DNA of 64,000 bases, from positions 347,501 through 411,500 of the forward strand of contig JAQFVV010006450.1 of NCBI GenBank assembly GCA_028023455.1, read 5' to 3'. A program made the translations under genes and the position numbers. The notes under the pieces are model-generated. The model ran no database searches and was not told where the DNA came from. It worked only from the letters and a program-made list of their open reading frames with translations. Shown here piece by piece: positions 35,946 through 49,370 of the stretch; the stretch's first letter is position 1; the number at the start of each line of letters is the position of its first letter. The stretch is from Epiperipatus broadwayi. Taxonomy: Eukaryota; Onychophora; Udeonychophora; Euonychophora; Peripatidae.

Positions 35946-38637
35946 AGTATACTTGTATTTAAATTATTTTAATTATTTTTAAGTAAATAAAGTAATAGAG
36001 GAAACTTATTCTATCAAATTTATTTTATAAAGTGAAATATATAATCTCCACTGATGTAAAACAAAGACATTGGAAAAATTTCATTTACTGATGTTTCTTC
36101 TTGTTCTGAAAATATACTCACAAGTTCTTTAGATGTGAAGATAATGCATTTATAATGTAATATTTTGTGCTCATTGGACTGAGTAGTTATAATGAATGAA
36201 ACTAGGAAACTTTTTAAAAAGATATTTTATGGTGATATTAATCATAGTTTTAATGGGAAGGGAAAATCATGCTTACATTACAAAGCTTATCTTAAAAATA
36301 TTCTTAAACAAGAATAATACTGACTGCTTTCATTGTACAGTTTCTACAATTTGTATGAGAGAAGTTTATTGGTGATAGAAAATCTGAGACATTAAAAATA
36401 AAAATTGATGTAAAATAGAGATATGTATAATACAGATTTACAACTAGCTAAGATAATGAAGAGTTCAGAAAAAAAATTATTAAATTAAAATATAGCAACA
36501 TAAGATGACAAATTAACAGACTAAATAACTAGCATGTGAAATATGTAGATATCTTTATATTTTCAGAGAATAATTTATATAGTCATCACAAATTTTACCT
36601 TTAACTTTTTGTTTTTCATTTTTCTCCTTTTTTTAATGAAATTTGAATGACTCTACAGATGGCTGCTGATGATGATGCATTTTCTAAATTTAGAATTTAT
36701 TATAATAATTCCATTAAAATTATCTTTGGTAACATTATTAAACCAAAATAGCACAAAAGATAAATCCTTATTTTAATATGTGATGATGGGAAATTTTAAA
36801 TTAAACTTTTAAAGTATGGCTGTTGTTGTATATAATTCAGTCCTAATTAAGTTGACTGATCATCACTCTAGGCTTGAGTTAGAATCTCTGAATTTTCATA
36901 CCAATACTTATGTATTTATAACAATTTTTCAATCTTGCATTAATAATAAACTGTTGCCCGATAAAATGTTGTACTAAAAATAAATCATCATGCATATTAA
37001 ACCTCATTGCATATCACTCCGCTGTGCATTTTATGTATGAATATTATTGGGGGTGCATAGAGCTATGCATGTGGAAAGAGAGTGAATTTTGATTGTAATT
37101 TTGAAATTACATTTATGTAGCATTGGCTCACAAATAAAATTATGTTTTAAGTATCAAAACTGTAGAATAAATTAATATTACTCATTCAATTCATATTTTA
37201 ATGTATTATTTATATATTGCAGCATATGAAATTATAAAGAAAATAGTTTCTTATCTATATATTTCAAGAAATTATAAGAAAAATAATGAAGCACAATAAA
37301 TTAGTTACTAAATAAAAATACTAAAATTGATATTGATTATTAAATTATAAAAGAAAAATATGATAAATTAAATTAGTTAGTAATATGAAAACAAAATATT
37401 GATTATGACCAAATCTATGATAAAAATATTAACTTTTTTATTATTTGTTCTGATCATGAACGATTAATTTTAAATAAACACACACTATGCAAAATGACAA
37501 TACTTTACGCAATATTATAGCAGTGTGTTATATATTTTAAATAATAATAACAAAATAGTTACAAATTATTTTTGTATTTTATTTGTGGAATTATTTTTTT
37601 GTTTTTCTCAAAAATACTGCATGCTATAGTTCTGAAAAAATTTAAGTCCGATTAGTATTAGCCAATAACTATTAAAATATATGATTGTGTAGCTCATATT
37701 CATAGCATACTTAATAACTGATGATTTTGCAAAAGTAAGAATGATTTTTTTTTTAAATTTGTATAATAAATAATTACAAATTTGAATATAAATGAATAAG
37801 AATAAAACTTTATCATTTTGAAATGGGGGGGGGGGAGTGAACATTTTATGCATCAGGGCTCGATTTCTGTATCTGTTACGTGGAACTTGTTTTTTTTGAC
37901 AATGATTGTCATTATATTAAACTTAAGTATAATAATAGAAAATTAATCAAGAATAAATCATTCTCATGTATTAATTCTTGTGAACAGCAAAAGGAAGCTA
38001 AGATTTTGCTTTTTACTCTCTGAAATTTATTAGATTAGTCGATAAAGATTGAATGTTTCAGAGGGAAAAAGACATCTATGTTTCTTAGATTTATTATCGA
38101 TAATGGCTATTATATTGTAATACAATAATCTTAAATATCTATCTAAGAGTATTTGTAAGTAATTGTGGCATCACGAAGTCTTTCATTCTTTCAAACTTTA
38201 TAAAACCTTGTTTAACAAAATCTCTTTATCCATGAATGCCGTTTATTGCCTTCAGATCTGTCAAGTAAATGTTTAGACTCCCTACAATTAACTGCTGGTT
38301 CACCTACGATTAATAAAAATAATTGATATCAAAAAACATAAGAAAGTTTCTAAAAAAAAAAAAAAATTAATATTCGCAAGCAAGTTTATTATTTACATGA
38401 AGCTCTCCAGAAAATGGTTTAGCAAAAACCTCTTTAATCTTATCTAGCAATCAAATGCACAAATGACATAATAATGAATTTTAACTTGTGTATTATAATT
38501 GAGCAAAGCTCCCTAAGAGAAACTTCATAAACTGCGAATTAGTTCTCTGTTATAAATATACATACTAATTTCTTATGATGATAAAATTTTTTATTCTAAT
38601 TATTGTCATGTTTAAAAGAGTGATTTAAAAAAAAAAA
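35946..38637. other. AT-rich DNA, nothing recognised
   Basis: Includes a G10 run at about 37826-37835. No gene, RNA or dispersed repeat supported. Confidence 0.5.
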
Positions 38638-38877
38638 AGTATATAATGAAATATTCAACACGGTGATCCAAAAATCTAATCTATTAGCAGTTTATCATAT
38701 ATATAAGTATGTATTCTCTTTTATAAAAATTAACTATTCATTTTTTTTTCAAAAAGTAAGTAGTATATAATGAAATATTCAACACGGTGATCCAAAAATC
38801 TAATCTATCAGCAGTTTATCTTATATATATATTCTCTTTTATAAAAATTAACTATTCCTTTTTTTAAAAAAATACTT
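38638..38877. repeat. Recent tandem duplication, 124-bp period, two copies
   Basis: AGTATATAATGAAATATTCA starts at 38638 and again at 38762; the CACGGTGATCCAAAAATCTA block and the TTTTATAAAAATTAACTATT block repeat at the same spacing. Nearly identical apart from an 8-base TA-rich length difference, so young. Confidence 0.85.
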
Positions 38878-39464
38878 TGAATCCATAGATAATTTTCACT
38901 ATTTATTTATTTATCCACTTTAAATTCATCATTTTTTATGTGAAGATTATTGTCTTTTATATCGAAACACAATATTTGCATGATTCTCTATTATTAGATA
39001 AAAAATACATTCTGGTGCTGAAAAATATTATTGAGTGTGTGTAAATAAGGAAAAGTGCACATAAAAAATTATCTACGGATTTAATAATTTCAGCCATCGT
39101 GTATATCTTATAGATGATAAAGTAAATAATTTTACTGAATATAATAAACTGGTTTTAAATTTTAAAAATTAATTTGTTGAGAAAAAATATGCAATATTCA
39201 ATTAAAGATAAAATATGATTAAATTTATCAATAGCTAACGGGCTCTTAAATTCATGAGAAACTTCACTTTGGTATATAATACTCTCTTAAGTGTACAATC
39301 AAACTTTGGTTTTAGAGAACTAAAATTATCTATTATAATACTGAGCTCTATGTTTGCATGCTGTATTTTAGAATATCATTATCTTAACATTTTTATACAG
39401 AATAAATAAATAATGTAGGTAGGAGTATGCATGCAATTATAAGTGTTATTACATAGTTACAGTA
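38878..39464. other. AT-rich DNA, nothing recognised
   Basis: No feature supported. Confidence 0.6.
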
Positions 39465-39541
39465 ATCATATAATATTCAATGGTCCAATCACTTTACCAC
39501 TTTTACAATGCTTTATTTTCCACCTTTTTTCCTACAGTTTA

Positions 39542-39570
39542 GTTTCGATTGCCCAGGCAACCTTCTTCAG
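39542..39570 (-). ncRNA. Hammerhead-like core motif H3, copy 1
   Basis: The - strand reads CTGAAGAAG, then a GTTGCC/GGCAAT hairpin, then CGAAAC. CUGANGA - stem - GAAA is the hammerhead core pattern with A at the free position 7. One extra A sits before the stem and no good stem III is seen. Confidence 0.35.
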
Positions 39571-39770
39571 AATGTTATATCTCCTAATCTCAATTTTTAC
39601 AATCAAATTTTAAAAACTCTATTTCCAGTATACCTTTATCTTCTTCAAGAAGTATAATAACTATTCTTTACTATTGCATTGCCAAATTTATACCATACAA
39701 TACTCAATTGTCCAATCACTTTACTACTTTTACAATGCTTTATTTTCCACCCTTTTTTCTACAGTTTACA

Positions 39771-39799
39771 GTTTTGATTGCCCTGGCAATCTTCTTCAG
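39771..39799 (-). ncRNA. Hammerhead-like core motif H3, copy 2
   Basis: Same motif with a perfect 7-bp GATTGCC/GGCAATC stem, but GAAAC is changed to AAAAC. Confidence 0.3.
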
Positions 39800-39867
39800 A
39801 ATGTTATATCTTCTAATAGAGTTTTTAAAATTTGATTGTAAAAGTTGAGATTAGGAGATATAACATT

Positions 39868-39896
39868 CTGAAGAAGATTGCTGGGGCAATCGAAAC
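39868..39896 (+). ncRNA. Hammerhead-like core motif H3, copy 3
   Basis: CTGAAGAAG, GATTGC/GCAATC hairpin, GAAACTGTA. A minimal stem III (ACTGT) and GTA triplet can be drawn, with a weak bulged stem I (ACATT with AACTGT). The inference is much weaker than for families H1 and H2. Confidence 0.35.
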
Positions 39897-40015
39897 TGTA
39901 AACTGTAGAAAAATGGTGAAAAATAAAGCATTGTAAAAGTAGTAAAATGATTGAATAATTGAGTATTATATGGTATACATTTGGCAATGCAATAGGAAAG
40001 AGTAGTTATTATAGT

Positions 40016-43000
40016 TACAGTAATCTTTTCTTTAAAAACAATTCTATACTCAATCTTACAATTAAAGAAACAATGACATCTCAATATCAATTGCATATTA
40101 TTTGGAATAAAAGTAGAAATATACATTGCTTCTCAGTTTAAATTACAACAGTAATCAAATTTGAATTTAATATTTTCCACAACATCTAGTAAAAAAAAGC
40201 TGTTCAAAATAATATTCACTCTAAATCTGTTTTAAAACAAATGCTAAATAATTCTTCAAAAATATTTCAAAAAATTTAAATATATCAAGTAAAAGATAAA
40301 TTTTAAAATATAATTTGTAATATTTTAAGTTACCTGTATTCTTGAAGTATAAACCATCAATTATCAAAAATAAGAATTTTAATTTTGAATTATGTTTTTT
40401 AATGATATTATATTGTAAAAGGATTATATTTTAAAAAGTGATATAAATAATTCTTCTTTAAAATAAATGTTCCAAAATTACATTAATAACAGCTAAAATA
40501 ATTTTTATAGAAATATTATCATTACATAAGCATAGTATTCTGGAAAATAAACTTTACATTTCAAACATTTGTGACCATCTTTTTTAAATTCCTTGTCTCA
40601 GGAAAATAAGACAAAAAATACCCAGTGCTCTCTTTTCTTTTTTCCCCATAAAAATATGTTTAAAACATTTTCACTGGTTTTCCAAATTTATTAATGATTT
40701 TGTCCTAGATGTGTAATTTATTTAAAGTGGAAAAGATACATTATTATTTGAGTTTGTTGAAGATAATAAAATAAATAAATTATATTGCTTGTTGATAAAA
40801 ATGTTCCAAAAAACAGTAAGAAAGAAAATCAAGATTACAAATTTATCTTTAGATTTCAAATCAATTAAAACACTTTTCTTTTTGGTAAGCATAATGTGAA
40901 AGTCCCATTGTGCCATGTCAGGAGTGAGCAAATTCAGAATTTTGCAATATTCCTGATTTTTCCTGACATCTATGTGTAAAATCAAAAACGAAAATATCAA
41001 TTCATTTTCTTTAACAAAACAAATTGTTAACTGGGAAAAAATCAAGTTAAAAAAGTTATTATTATTAAAGTAATATCAATCCAGAACATTGCTAGAATGA
41101 ACAAAATAGAAAAGGCTGAGCCACTCTAATGTTTATATGAGACAATGAAAAGGGTGATATATTTCTAATATATATTATTTTGTGTTTGATTAATATTATA
41201 ATTTTAATTATTTTGTATTTGTTTTTGTATCAATGGAAATATATTTTATATTAATGGGTAATCATTGAATATGTAATTTTTATATCCAAAATCCTAAATG
41301 CTAGAAACAATTTTTAAAGTTTATCAAAACTTAATCAGGTGATGGTTATATACCAAAGTGTTTAAAAATGTGTGTGTATGGGCGGTGATAATGGTAGTAT
41401 GTTATACAAATGATTAGAATGACTTCATGAGAGGAAGTGATATTTAAATATGTGTTCTATATTATCAATGATATATAGATATTTATATGGTTTATCATGA
41501 GAAAGGTATTTTATAGAAAAGTTTTTCAAGATTATTAGCAAATTTTATAAAATAAAAACTTTACCAAACAGGATTCAAAGCAAGATTATTTTTAAAATGC
41601 TATTCATTATTCCAAAGAGTATATCGATCAAACAAAATATAAGTTCAAACATATTGTATTTCTCTTTTTGTGAATGAATGCATGAAATTGCATCAACAAG
41701 GGCTTTGCCATCTGATGATTCTTAGTTTCATTTAATGATAAGGTTTTATCATTACCACTATCATTTATATATGTTTGTAATATAACACAAATAAAATGTC
41801 AATTAATTAAAAATCTCTTGTAATAACAATAAAACTAATAAATGTAATGGTAATTAACTATTATATACAGTATTTCAATCTGCAGAAGTACTTTTGGTTA
41901 ATTGCTTAACCCTCCTCAACTGCTGTTAAATTCAAAAACTAAAATAGAAGCAAACATCATCAAATTGAATCCCATAAATTCCGAATTTTAACATTAGCAG
42001 CTTGTCTATTAATTACATTAATTTTATTTTTATTTATTAAAATTGCTTCTTCAATTTTTCTTTTATAATATGTAAAATAAAGGTTGAAACCATTTATAAT
42101 ATACCTATATAGGAAGATGCTAGTCTTTCACTATGATTTTATTTAAGATCTTACTGTTCAAAAACTACGAAGAGATATTTCATTCTTAAAGGATTACTTC
42201 TGTTATTTGAGCAAATATAAGATCAAAAATGGTATACACTCATATTATTTGTAATATTAGCTTACAATATTATAAAAACATTCTCATTAGCTTACAATAT
42301 TAAAAAAATATTCACATAAAAATTAATTCAATAAAGACTCTACGAATTTAAGGTGATAAAAACATCTGGTCACTATGAGTCATTGTATCAAAATCTTACA
42401 TTAAAATCTTGACATCTTCCACAAATATATAGTAAATTCAGTCTACTATTAAACTTTATGATAATGACAATTTTTGTTAGGATTAAAATTATGAATAAAC
42501 AAAATATTTTGATAATCTTAATAACATATGAATACTAAATTTGTTAAGAATTAATTATATAATTAAAATTGAACTATAAATAATGAATGAGTAATAAGAA
42601 TCCAAGAATTAATACTTATTAAAAAAAAATAGAGAAAGTCTTTTATTTCTGTATAAAAGTTTTATAAATAATGTTTCTATTGTAATGCTGATTAATAAAA
42701 GTCAATAATTTTTTTTACAAGATTTTATTTATCTAGAATAAATAAGTGAGATCCTATAAATGTAAGCCAATGCTCATTCTGAAAATTTAGCAAACTTAGT
42801 AAAAGGAAAATTGATGATTGTGTATTAAAAACTAATGGTAGACAATGATGAGTATTGAGGTTGAAATTAGTGACCAAAAAATACTTATGAAAATAATAGA
42901 AGTATTTCATTTTTACATTTATTTTACTTTTTGATAAAAATATTGGGTAGACAGATGATCATTAATTAATATTATTTCAATGGTATACATTTATAATGTG

Positions 43001-43139
43001 CTTTCCATGATTTTAGGTTTTAAGGGAGCCCCAAAACAACAACTATTTATCCAACCAAGAACTTAGATAATACCTTCTGTCATTGATACAATGTGTTCTA
43101 GTTATTTTGTTCAATATAGTTTTAAAATTTGCAATTTTC
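40016..43139. other. AT-rich DNA, nothing recognised
   Basis: It includes a two-copy short tandem (ATTAGCTTACAATATTA, near 42255 and 42287). The 107-codon frame on the - strand (40722-41045) has no motif and no compositional distinction and is not called. Confidence 0.5.
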
Positions 43140-43610
43140 ATCCCCTCACAACTATAAAAAAAAAAATAAGCATAATCATGTGACCAAAAAAACCCAAATA
43201 ATTTTTGAAATCAAATTATCAAAAATATTAATAATTAAGAAATGCCAAAAAAAATAATAAAAAAAAATAGCAAATCTTATGGCTAAAAAAAAAAAATCAA
43301 ATATCAAAAAAGAATATTTAGCAAGTATTAGTAATTAGGAAATAAAAAAATTAACATAAAAAAATAAAAACAATACTAAAGTATTTTACTTTTAAAATAT
43401 TGCAATTCAAAAAACAATATTTTACAAATTTTAGTCATTAGAAAATGACCAAAATATTCGCGCAATCACATGACCAAAAACAAAAAATCAAATAACTCTC
43501 AAAATCAAATATCAAAAATATTAGTAATTAGAAAATGTCCTAAAATATTAGCATAATAAAAAATTTAAACAGTACTAAAGTGTTCTATTTTTAAAATAGC
43601 ATATCAAATG
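43140..43610. repeat. Degenerate tandem repeat, A-rich
   Basis: Blocks such as GCATAATCATGTGACCAAAA / GCGCAATCACATGACCAAAA, TCAAAAATATTARTAATTA and CARTACTAAAGTRTTYTA each occur twice, about 200-300 bp apart, in the same order. It is an old duplicated unit in A-rich DNA. Confidence 0.5.
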
Positions 43611-45743
43611 TGCAGTGGCAAAATAAATTATTAAACCAAGATTTAAAAAATTAGCACAGCCAATAAAACACAAATTAAGAAATGTTAATATTTAATAAAA
43701 CATAGAAATCAAAATAGTAGAAAGTGCATTTTAAATCAGTATTGTTTCCATTATTTGATCAACTTTTCCTACTGTTCAACACAAAATATCAAAATTTGAT
43801 TATTCTTTATTTTAATTATATTTCCTACAAATGTTCCTTTTAATCATTTGTTAACCAAGAAAACAAAGTTATATCTAGAAATGGAAAAGATATCCATTGA
43901 TTCTTATTCTATCTACTTCCACTTTTTTAATTCTTTACCTTGCTTTGCAACAAATAAATTTTTCACATTCTGAATAGTACATATCAAATGTATATATATG
44001 TGTGTGTGCGTGCATGTGTGTGTGTGATTTATTTTTAAGATTTAGATGTAAAAAATATCAAATCAGATCTCCAGGTATTTCTATCACGTTCCGTTCTTAA
44101 AACTTCTTTTATGAAGGTCATTTATTAGCTTTGATTATTTCGTGTTTTTTTCAATTGTCTTTTGTTGTTTATAATCTTTTATCTCTAAATATAGTGTAAT
44201 CCTGTTTTTCCCTTTTTTTTAATTTTAATTATTTTTTTCATTTACTTTTAATAATATCTAATATTTTTTTAAGCTTTTCCAAATCCACAATTCTAAGACA
44301 ATTCGATAATTAGAAAAATTAAAAGGAAAAAAAATATATTAATAAATCAGCAAAAAAGCACACACACATATACATTTTTTGGCAGCAAAGGAGATTTTTT
44401 TAAAATAAAAATTAAAAAAAAAAAAGGTAATTAACTAGACATTTTAATTTTGATATTTTATGGGTTTTTCCTATTAAAAATTTATTAAAATTACATTTAA
44501 TCAATTATTATAATTTAAAATAATTTTTATATTCATTTAGTAAATTTTGTTTTTATTTCAACAAATATTTTCAGAATAAAAGCGAATGCAATTAGCAAGG
44601 ATATATATTCCCTCCCCCTCAAAAATCCATAGCAAAATAATAATTTATTCCAAGTTTTCTTTAAAATTTTGTTTAGCTGAAAATATATTATTTATATTAA
44701 TAATTATTCTGTTAAGCATATATACATATAAAGAATAAAATTGAAGCAAATTGTAAATAAATTGTTTTACAAATTTCACGCGAAAGCTGTTTGAAACTGA
44801 TTAAATATTGCTAACATTTAAAATAATTATCACTTTTTTCATATTGACTCATAATACAACTAATAAAATTTATATATATAAGAATGAATTTTCATTACTT
44901 TTCTTTAAAAACATTCTTTAATGCATTCAGTAAGTACAACAATATTTTAAAAAAAATAATGTTTGGTTTGATTTGATAAATTATACTAAATTATAATTGA
45001 ATACTGTATAGTTATTTTTAAAAATGTGCCACCAATCACAACACTTAGCATTAAGAGTTTAATTATATTCTTTATTTAAACATTTAAAAAAGTTATATGT
45101 TAAAAAAAATAGAGAGATTTTCAATGCATTAAGCAGCTTAAGAAAATCTCCTTCTTTAGATAATCTATTGTTTAGGACTATTGATTTAAGATAATCGTCC
45201 TCTCTCCCACTCCAAAAAAATTAAAAAAAATTTTTAATGAAACATTTTTTTTATAACATGTTATTTAATAAATTAAAGTACTTGTTTTTCACAATTATAT
45301 ATATATAATATAGGAGATTTGAACATTCCAAAAGGCGACCAAGCAACCATAAAGTGTAGATCTAAACACAGATGTAAATCAGTACAAGAACTCTAATGCA
45401 TTAAATAAACATATAACATAAAGTAAGTCCTCTTATAGGTTAAGTGCACAATGACTAAATAAGTCATCTCATGGGCCTAACAAATAACATTTAAGTAAAA
45501 TGAGTGGAAATATCAATAATAAAATGAAAGGCATTGAAGTAACAATTACATGACAAATCGTAAACCACATCTCATATTTATAACGCATATAGCATAAGTA
45601 TAATCAAAAAATTAATACAAGCATACATGCACGAAAGATAAATAAACAGTTAAATTAAATTTATAATAATAATAGAAACTATGCACCAATCCAAGGCAAA
45701 ATATATATCTCAAAGTAGTGACTCAATTCTTATAGACATTTAT
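43611..45743. other. AT-rich DNA with a mixed TG microsatellite
   Basis: A TATATATATGTGTGTGTGCG-type microsatellite lies at about 43991-44028. Otherwise no feature supported. Confidence 0.5.
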
Positions 45744-45883
45744 AAAACATACATAAATCATGTCTTGCGTTGGTGGTCTAGAGGTCAGCATGACTGCCTT
45801 GCACTTGCAGGCAGTTGCCCAGGTTGTGGGTTCGCGCCCGGCCAATGCTATGACACATTAAAAAAAAAAAACATACATAAATC
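45744..45883 (+). mobile_element. tRNA-derived retroposon with target-site duplication, family C copy 2
   Basis: A perfect 16-bp direct repeat AAAACATACATAAATC lies at 45744-45759 and 45868-45883. Between them are a tRNA-like body (45767-45848), a short TATGACACATT segment and a run of A ending at the second repeat. Target duplication plus A tail is the signature of LINE-mediated retroposition. It matches the - strand copy at 11413-11498. Confidence 0.9.
45767..45848 (+). pseudogene. tRNA-like body of the retroposon
   Basis: Acceptor strands GCGTTGG (45767-45773) and CCAATGC (45842-45848) pair over 7 bp with one G-T; GGTC/GACT can form a D stem; CTGCC/GGCAG forms the anticodon-like stem but with an oversized 11-base loop. 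A box TGGTCTAGAGG (45774-45784); B box GGTTCGCGCCC departs from GGTTCRANNCC at the normally invariant A. The body is 82 bases, longer than a class I tRNA. A tRNA-derived retroposon head, not a working tRNA. Confidence 0.75.
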
Positions 45884-46899
45884 CCCCACTGCGATTTCTC
45901 AAAATACTATAAACATGAATACAACCATTTATACACATCACCTTTAAATACATGGCTAGATCTGTTAGACACACCCAAATAAAGAATAAAATGAGATTGA
46001 CAAATATTAAATGCAGATAACACTTCAAACATTACAATAGTAAAATATAAAAGACATAAAAATCTTAAGCGGGTTTTCTCATTTTCTTCCAAATAAAATG
46101 ATTTTCCTTAATTGCAAGTTATCACTGTATCCCATTTCTTATTTAAGAGCACATTTCAAGAATGATTCCAGTTCACACCATAGTTGAATTTATAAAAAAA
46201 GTACTCAAGGATAATCTAAGTATATTTCACAATTTTTATATTTTAAATATATTATCCAGAAGTCTGCATATTAGAGCTTACATGTATGGCATATTTAGTT
46301 TGAAAGACAAATCTTCACAGACAGCTTTGATGATTTGGCATAAATTTTTGTTGCAGAAACCAATTAATTTATTCAAATCTATTTTCAATGCCTGCCATTA
46401 TAAAAATCTTATATGAAAGACAGAGGTTGCAGATAGATCTCTATTAATGATTGCAACAGTAAATTTGTATAACATATAATTTAATTATTATTTTTAATTT
46501 TGATACTTAGATGGAATTAATTAAAGAAAGTTTAAACAAAAGATTATATCATAATTATACTACCCTTGAGCAAAGAGATTTAACCTTCTATACCAAGAAA
46601 TTTAAACACCAAATTCAATTTTCTTGATATTATTCATCATAAAAAAATTGTTTAGGATATAGGAAATACTAAATTATTTGTTTAAAATGGATGATCAAAG
46701 CTTCCTTGCCCTGATTGCTAACATAAGCAAATATACTTCTTTCCTAAAAAGACAAGTATTTATAATAATCATAATTAATTATTCTAAGAGGAATTTGAGA
46801 CATAGTGAAAACTGGAAAAGAAAATAATTAAGCAATATTTTTGTTATATGAAATATTGGAGATGAGTTTTAATGTGCCTAATAATGAGGTCTATCAATG
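45884..46899. other. AT-rich DNA, nothing recognised
   Basis: No gene or repeat supported; the 84-codon + strand frame at 46162-46416 has no recognisable motif. Confidence 0.5.
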
Positions 46900-46965
46900 A
46901 CTGACTGGTTAACATGCACTAGTTGAATAATTTTAAAGGTTTGTAGGTTCACAATGTGTTTAAAG
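46900..46965 (+). repeat. Weak tRNA-like SINE remnant
   Basis: TGACTGGTTAACATGC (A-box-like) and, about 38 bases on, GTAGGTTCACAATG (B-box-like) have tRNA-like spacing. No tail or second copy was found. Confidence 0.3.
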
Positions 46966-49370
46966 TTGATAGAATTCAAAATTAATTATATGTTATTTTG
47001 TCTCAATATAGAACTTTAGCAAACCTTAAACAGACTGATAGATAACATAAAAGACATATTCCCAAAGAAGAAACTGCAATCAATATATTAGATCCAATGC
47101 AATGAGCCAGGTTGCTTAGCTATATGCTACAGTGAATTGAGAGCCAATATTGCAACCATAATAGTGCAGTATAAATATTTATAAGTGATCCAAATATAGC
47201 CTAGAATTTAAGTCCATATTCTAGGATCATGAAGGAGAATGCAATCCCAGCTTCAATCCAAAATCTGTCAACTTGATATGCATAAAATGTGATGACTGAT
47301 AAATAAAAATAAAAGATACCTGCTTCATAGTCAACAAATGTGATAAATAAAAAAGAAACAGCATTTAATTATCACACTAATAGAACATTCAAATGAATGT
47401 ATTTGCATAATATGAATAATCAAGATGTATTATAAATAAAACAGCAATGCTATGAAACTAGATAGTTAGGATTATAATGCTCATTAATGAAAATGCACTC
47501 AGCTAAATAATATAAAGAAAAAATATATGCTCATAGCATATTACATATGATTGGGAAATGGGCTTAATGTGTTAACAGTTAAATATAGTTTTAGTAAAAA
47601 AAAATCTTTATAAAAATTTTTGCATAAAAAACTTCAACAACTATCAGCCCGTAATCTTACAAAGCAAAACTGTTTTGATCTTTTTTTGTTAAAAATAAAT
47701 ATGGTTTATTTATTAAAGTGTCATGGGTAATATTAAGTTAGAAGGTAGTTGTACAATTTGCAGTAAGTGGTTTATCTAAGATGTTTAAGACTATTGTATT
47801 GAGAAAATTTAATGTTTTTAAATATTAGAGTGATGGTCTGTGTTCAGTTTATTAATTTGAACCTCAATGTTATTTGTAATGATTAATCATTCAGTATAGG
47901 AGAACTGAAATTCATCTTCATGACTGGGTATGAGATTATTGTTTTTAATAATTTATGATAACATTGTCTGCCTGGTGGCAACAATACTTCATTATTTGTT
48001 ACTATGATTCCAATTTTGTGATAGATTATATGCTTTGTCAAATTTAGTGTTCTTCATAGTTGATTATAAAAAATTTCATTTTTGAGTATGTTCACAAGTT
48101 ATCTCAAAAAGCAAATAATTTTGTTTGATAGAAATAATTATTGATTAATTACTCATGAAAGAAGAAATATTTCTGAGTTTAGTAATGTCCTCTTTTATTA
48201 GAGTTAATAATATGTGGTGAGAAATACAATTAACAATATAAATTTATCAGACTTCGACAAATCTTTTCTCAAACTTTTATAGTAACATAATACAGTAAAT
48301 TCTGGGTATCAAAATCAAAGACAATATTTTTTATAGATATCATTAGTATTCATTTGTATATGAATAAGTATTTCTTTATAGATTTTAGTAATAAACTTTT
48401 ATGAAATCAGCTTTAGAGTCTAAAGATTAACTTTTATTATGTTATGATCAGAGAAGTATGCTGGTGTATCAATGCTTTATATGATTTCCAATAGTATTGC
48501 ATATCAGCAAAATAAATGTGCATCTGTGAATAAAAATTTGAACATAATTTTAAAAATTCTGATGTACAAAGTCAGTTTATTGTACTGCAGTACTTATTAA
48601 AGGCATATTAATGACCTATAATATAAATGCTTGGATTATTATTTGTAATCTGCTCTAATTTTACCAAGCCCAGAGTTTTTATTGTTTCTTTTCCTTTTGT
48701 TGATTTTGTAGTTCATATTGTAATGTTTTTCCATCTGACTAGGTCTCTGTTACACATATAAAATGCACGAGTTGATCAAGTTATGCAAAAAGAAGAAAGT
48801 TGTATTTCTATTTCTAAAAAACATAACTAAATTCCTGATCAACTTGGCCTAAAATTGTTACAAGTATATAATAGCGAGCTGAATCAGTTTTTAATTTATA
48901 AATGAGGGTGCCAGAGTTGATTAGACTCACTGATTCTGCATCAAACATATCGTAACTCGTAAATTAAAAAGAAAAATGTTTTTTAAAATAATCGTAATTA
49001 TATTTTACCATGAATTAGAATTATTTCCTAAATATTATTATTCCTGGTACTTATTAAACATATTGGCAAAGGTAAATTATATTTTTAAACATCACTAAAC
49101 TAATATTAATAAATTTAATAATAATTAATAACTATTATTAATAACGCACAAATGAAAAAGGTTGATAAAAGTAAAATCTCTTTTATTCTAACATACTAAA
49201 ATATTTAACATTAAATTGTTAATTAAATAAACTGGAGAGAACACACACATGTTAATCCAAACATGAATACATTAATAAAAAAATAACAGTTAAACAATTA
49301 TTAAAAAGTTCTTGGGTAAACAAGAGTCTCTTGATCAATAAAATTAAAGTCTCTATCGGGGTCCTATTAT
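46966..49370. other. AT-rich DNA; possible traces of a retroelement
   Basis: A FFIVDYKK-like stretch near 48045-48075 (+ strand) faintly recalls the RT F-x-D-x-x-K-A-F block but has no supporting neighbours. Near 48770-48850, GAGTTGATCA and TGATCAACTT form an inverted pair about 60 bp apart. No gene called. Confidence 0.4.

Larger units (their letters stand above)
39465..40015. mobile_element. Three-copy repeat, two direct and one inverted, forming a foldback
   Basis: A ~160-200-bp unit occurs at 39465-39620 (+), about 39658-39817 (+) and 39818-40015 (inverted). Copies 2 and 3 meet head to head, so 39658-40010 is a ~350-bp near-palindrome. Each copy has TCCAATCACTTTAC-like, TTTTACAATGCTTTATTTT and GTTTACAGTTTCGATTGCC blocks and the GAAGAAG hairpin motif described separately. 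Short open frames across it are chance. Confidence 0.75.

Noticed and set aside
40722-41045. 107-codon - strand frame
   Set aside because: No motif, composition as in flanks, no conserved neighbour; expected by chance in AT-rich DNA of this length.
45767-45848. Functional tRNA gene
   Set aside because: Oversized anticodon-like loop, B box lacking the invariant A, and A tail with target duplication show a retroposed copy.
48045-48075. RT-like FFIVDYKK stretch on the + strand
   Set aside because: No neighbouring RT blocks could be read in order, so it was not annotated as a LINE.
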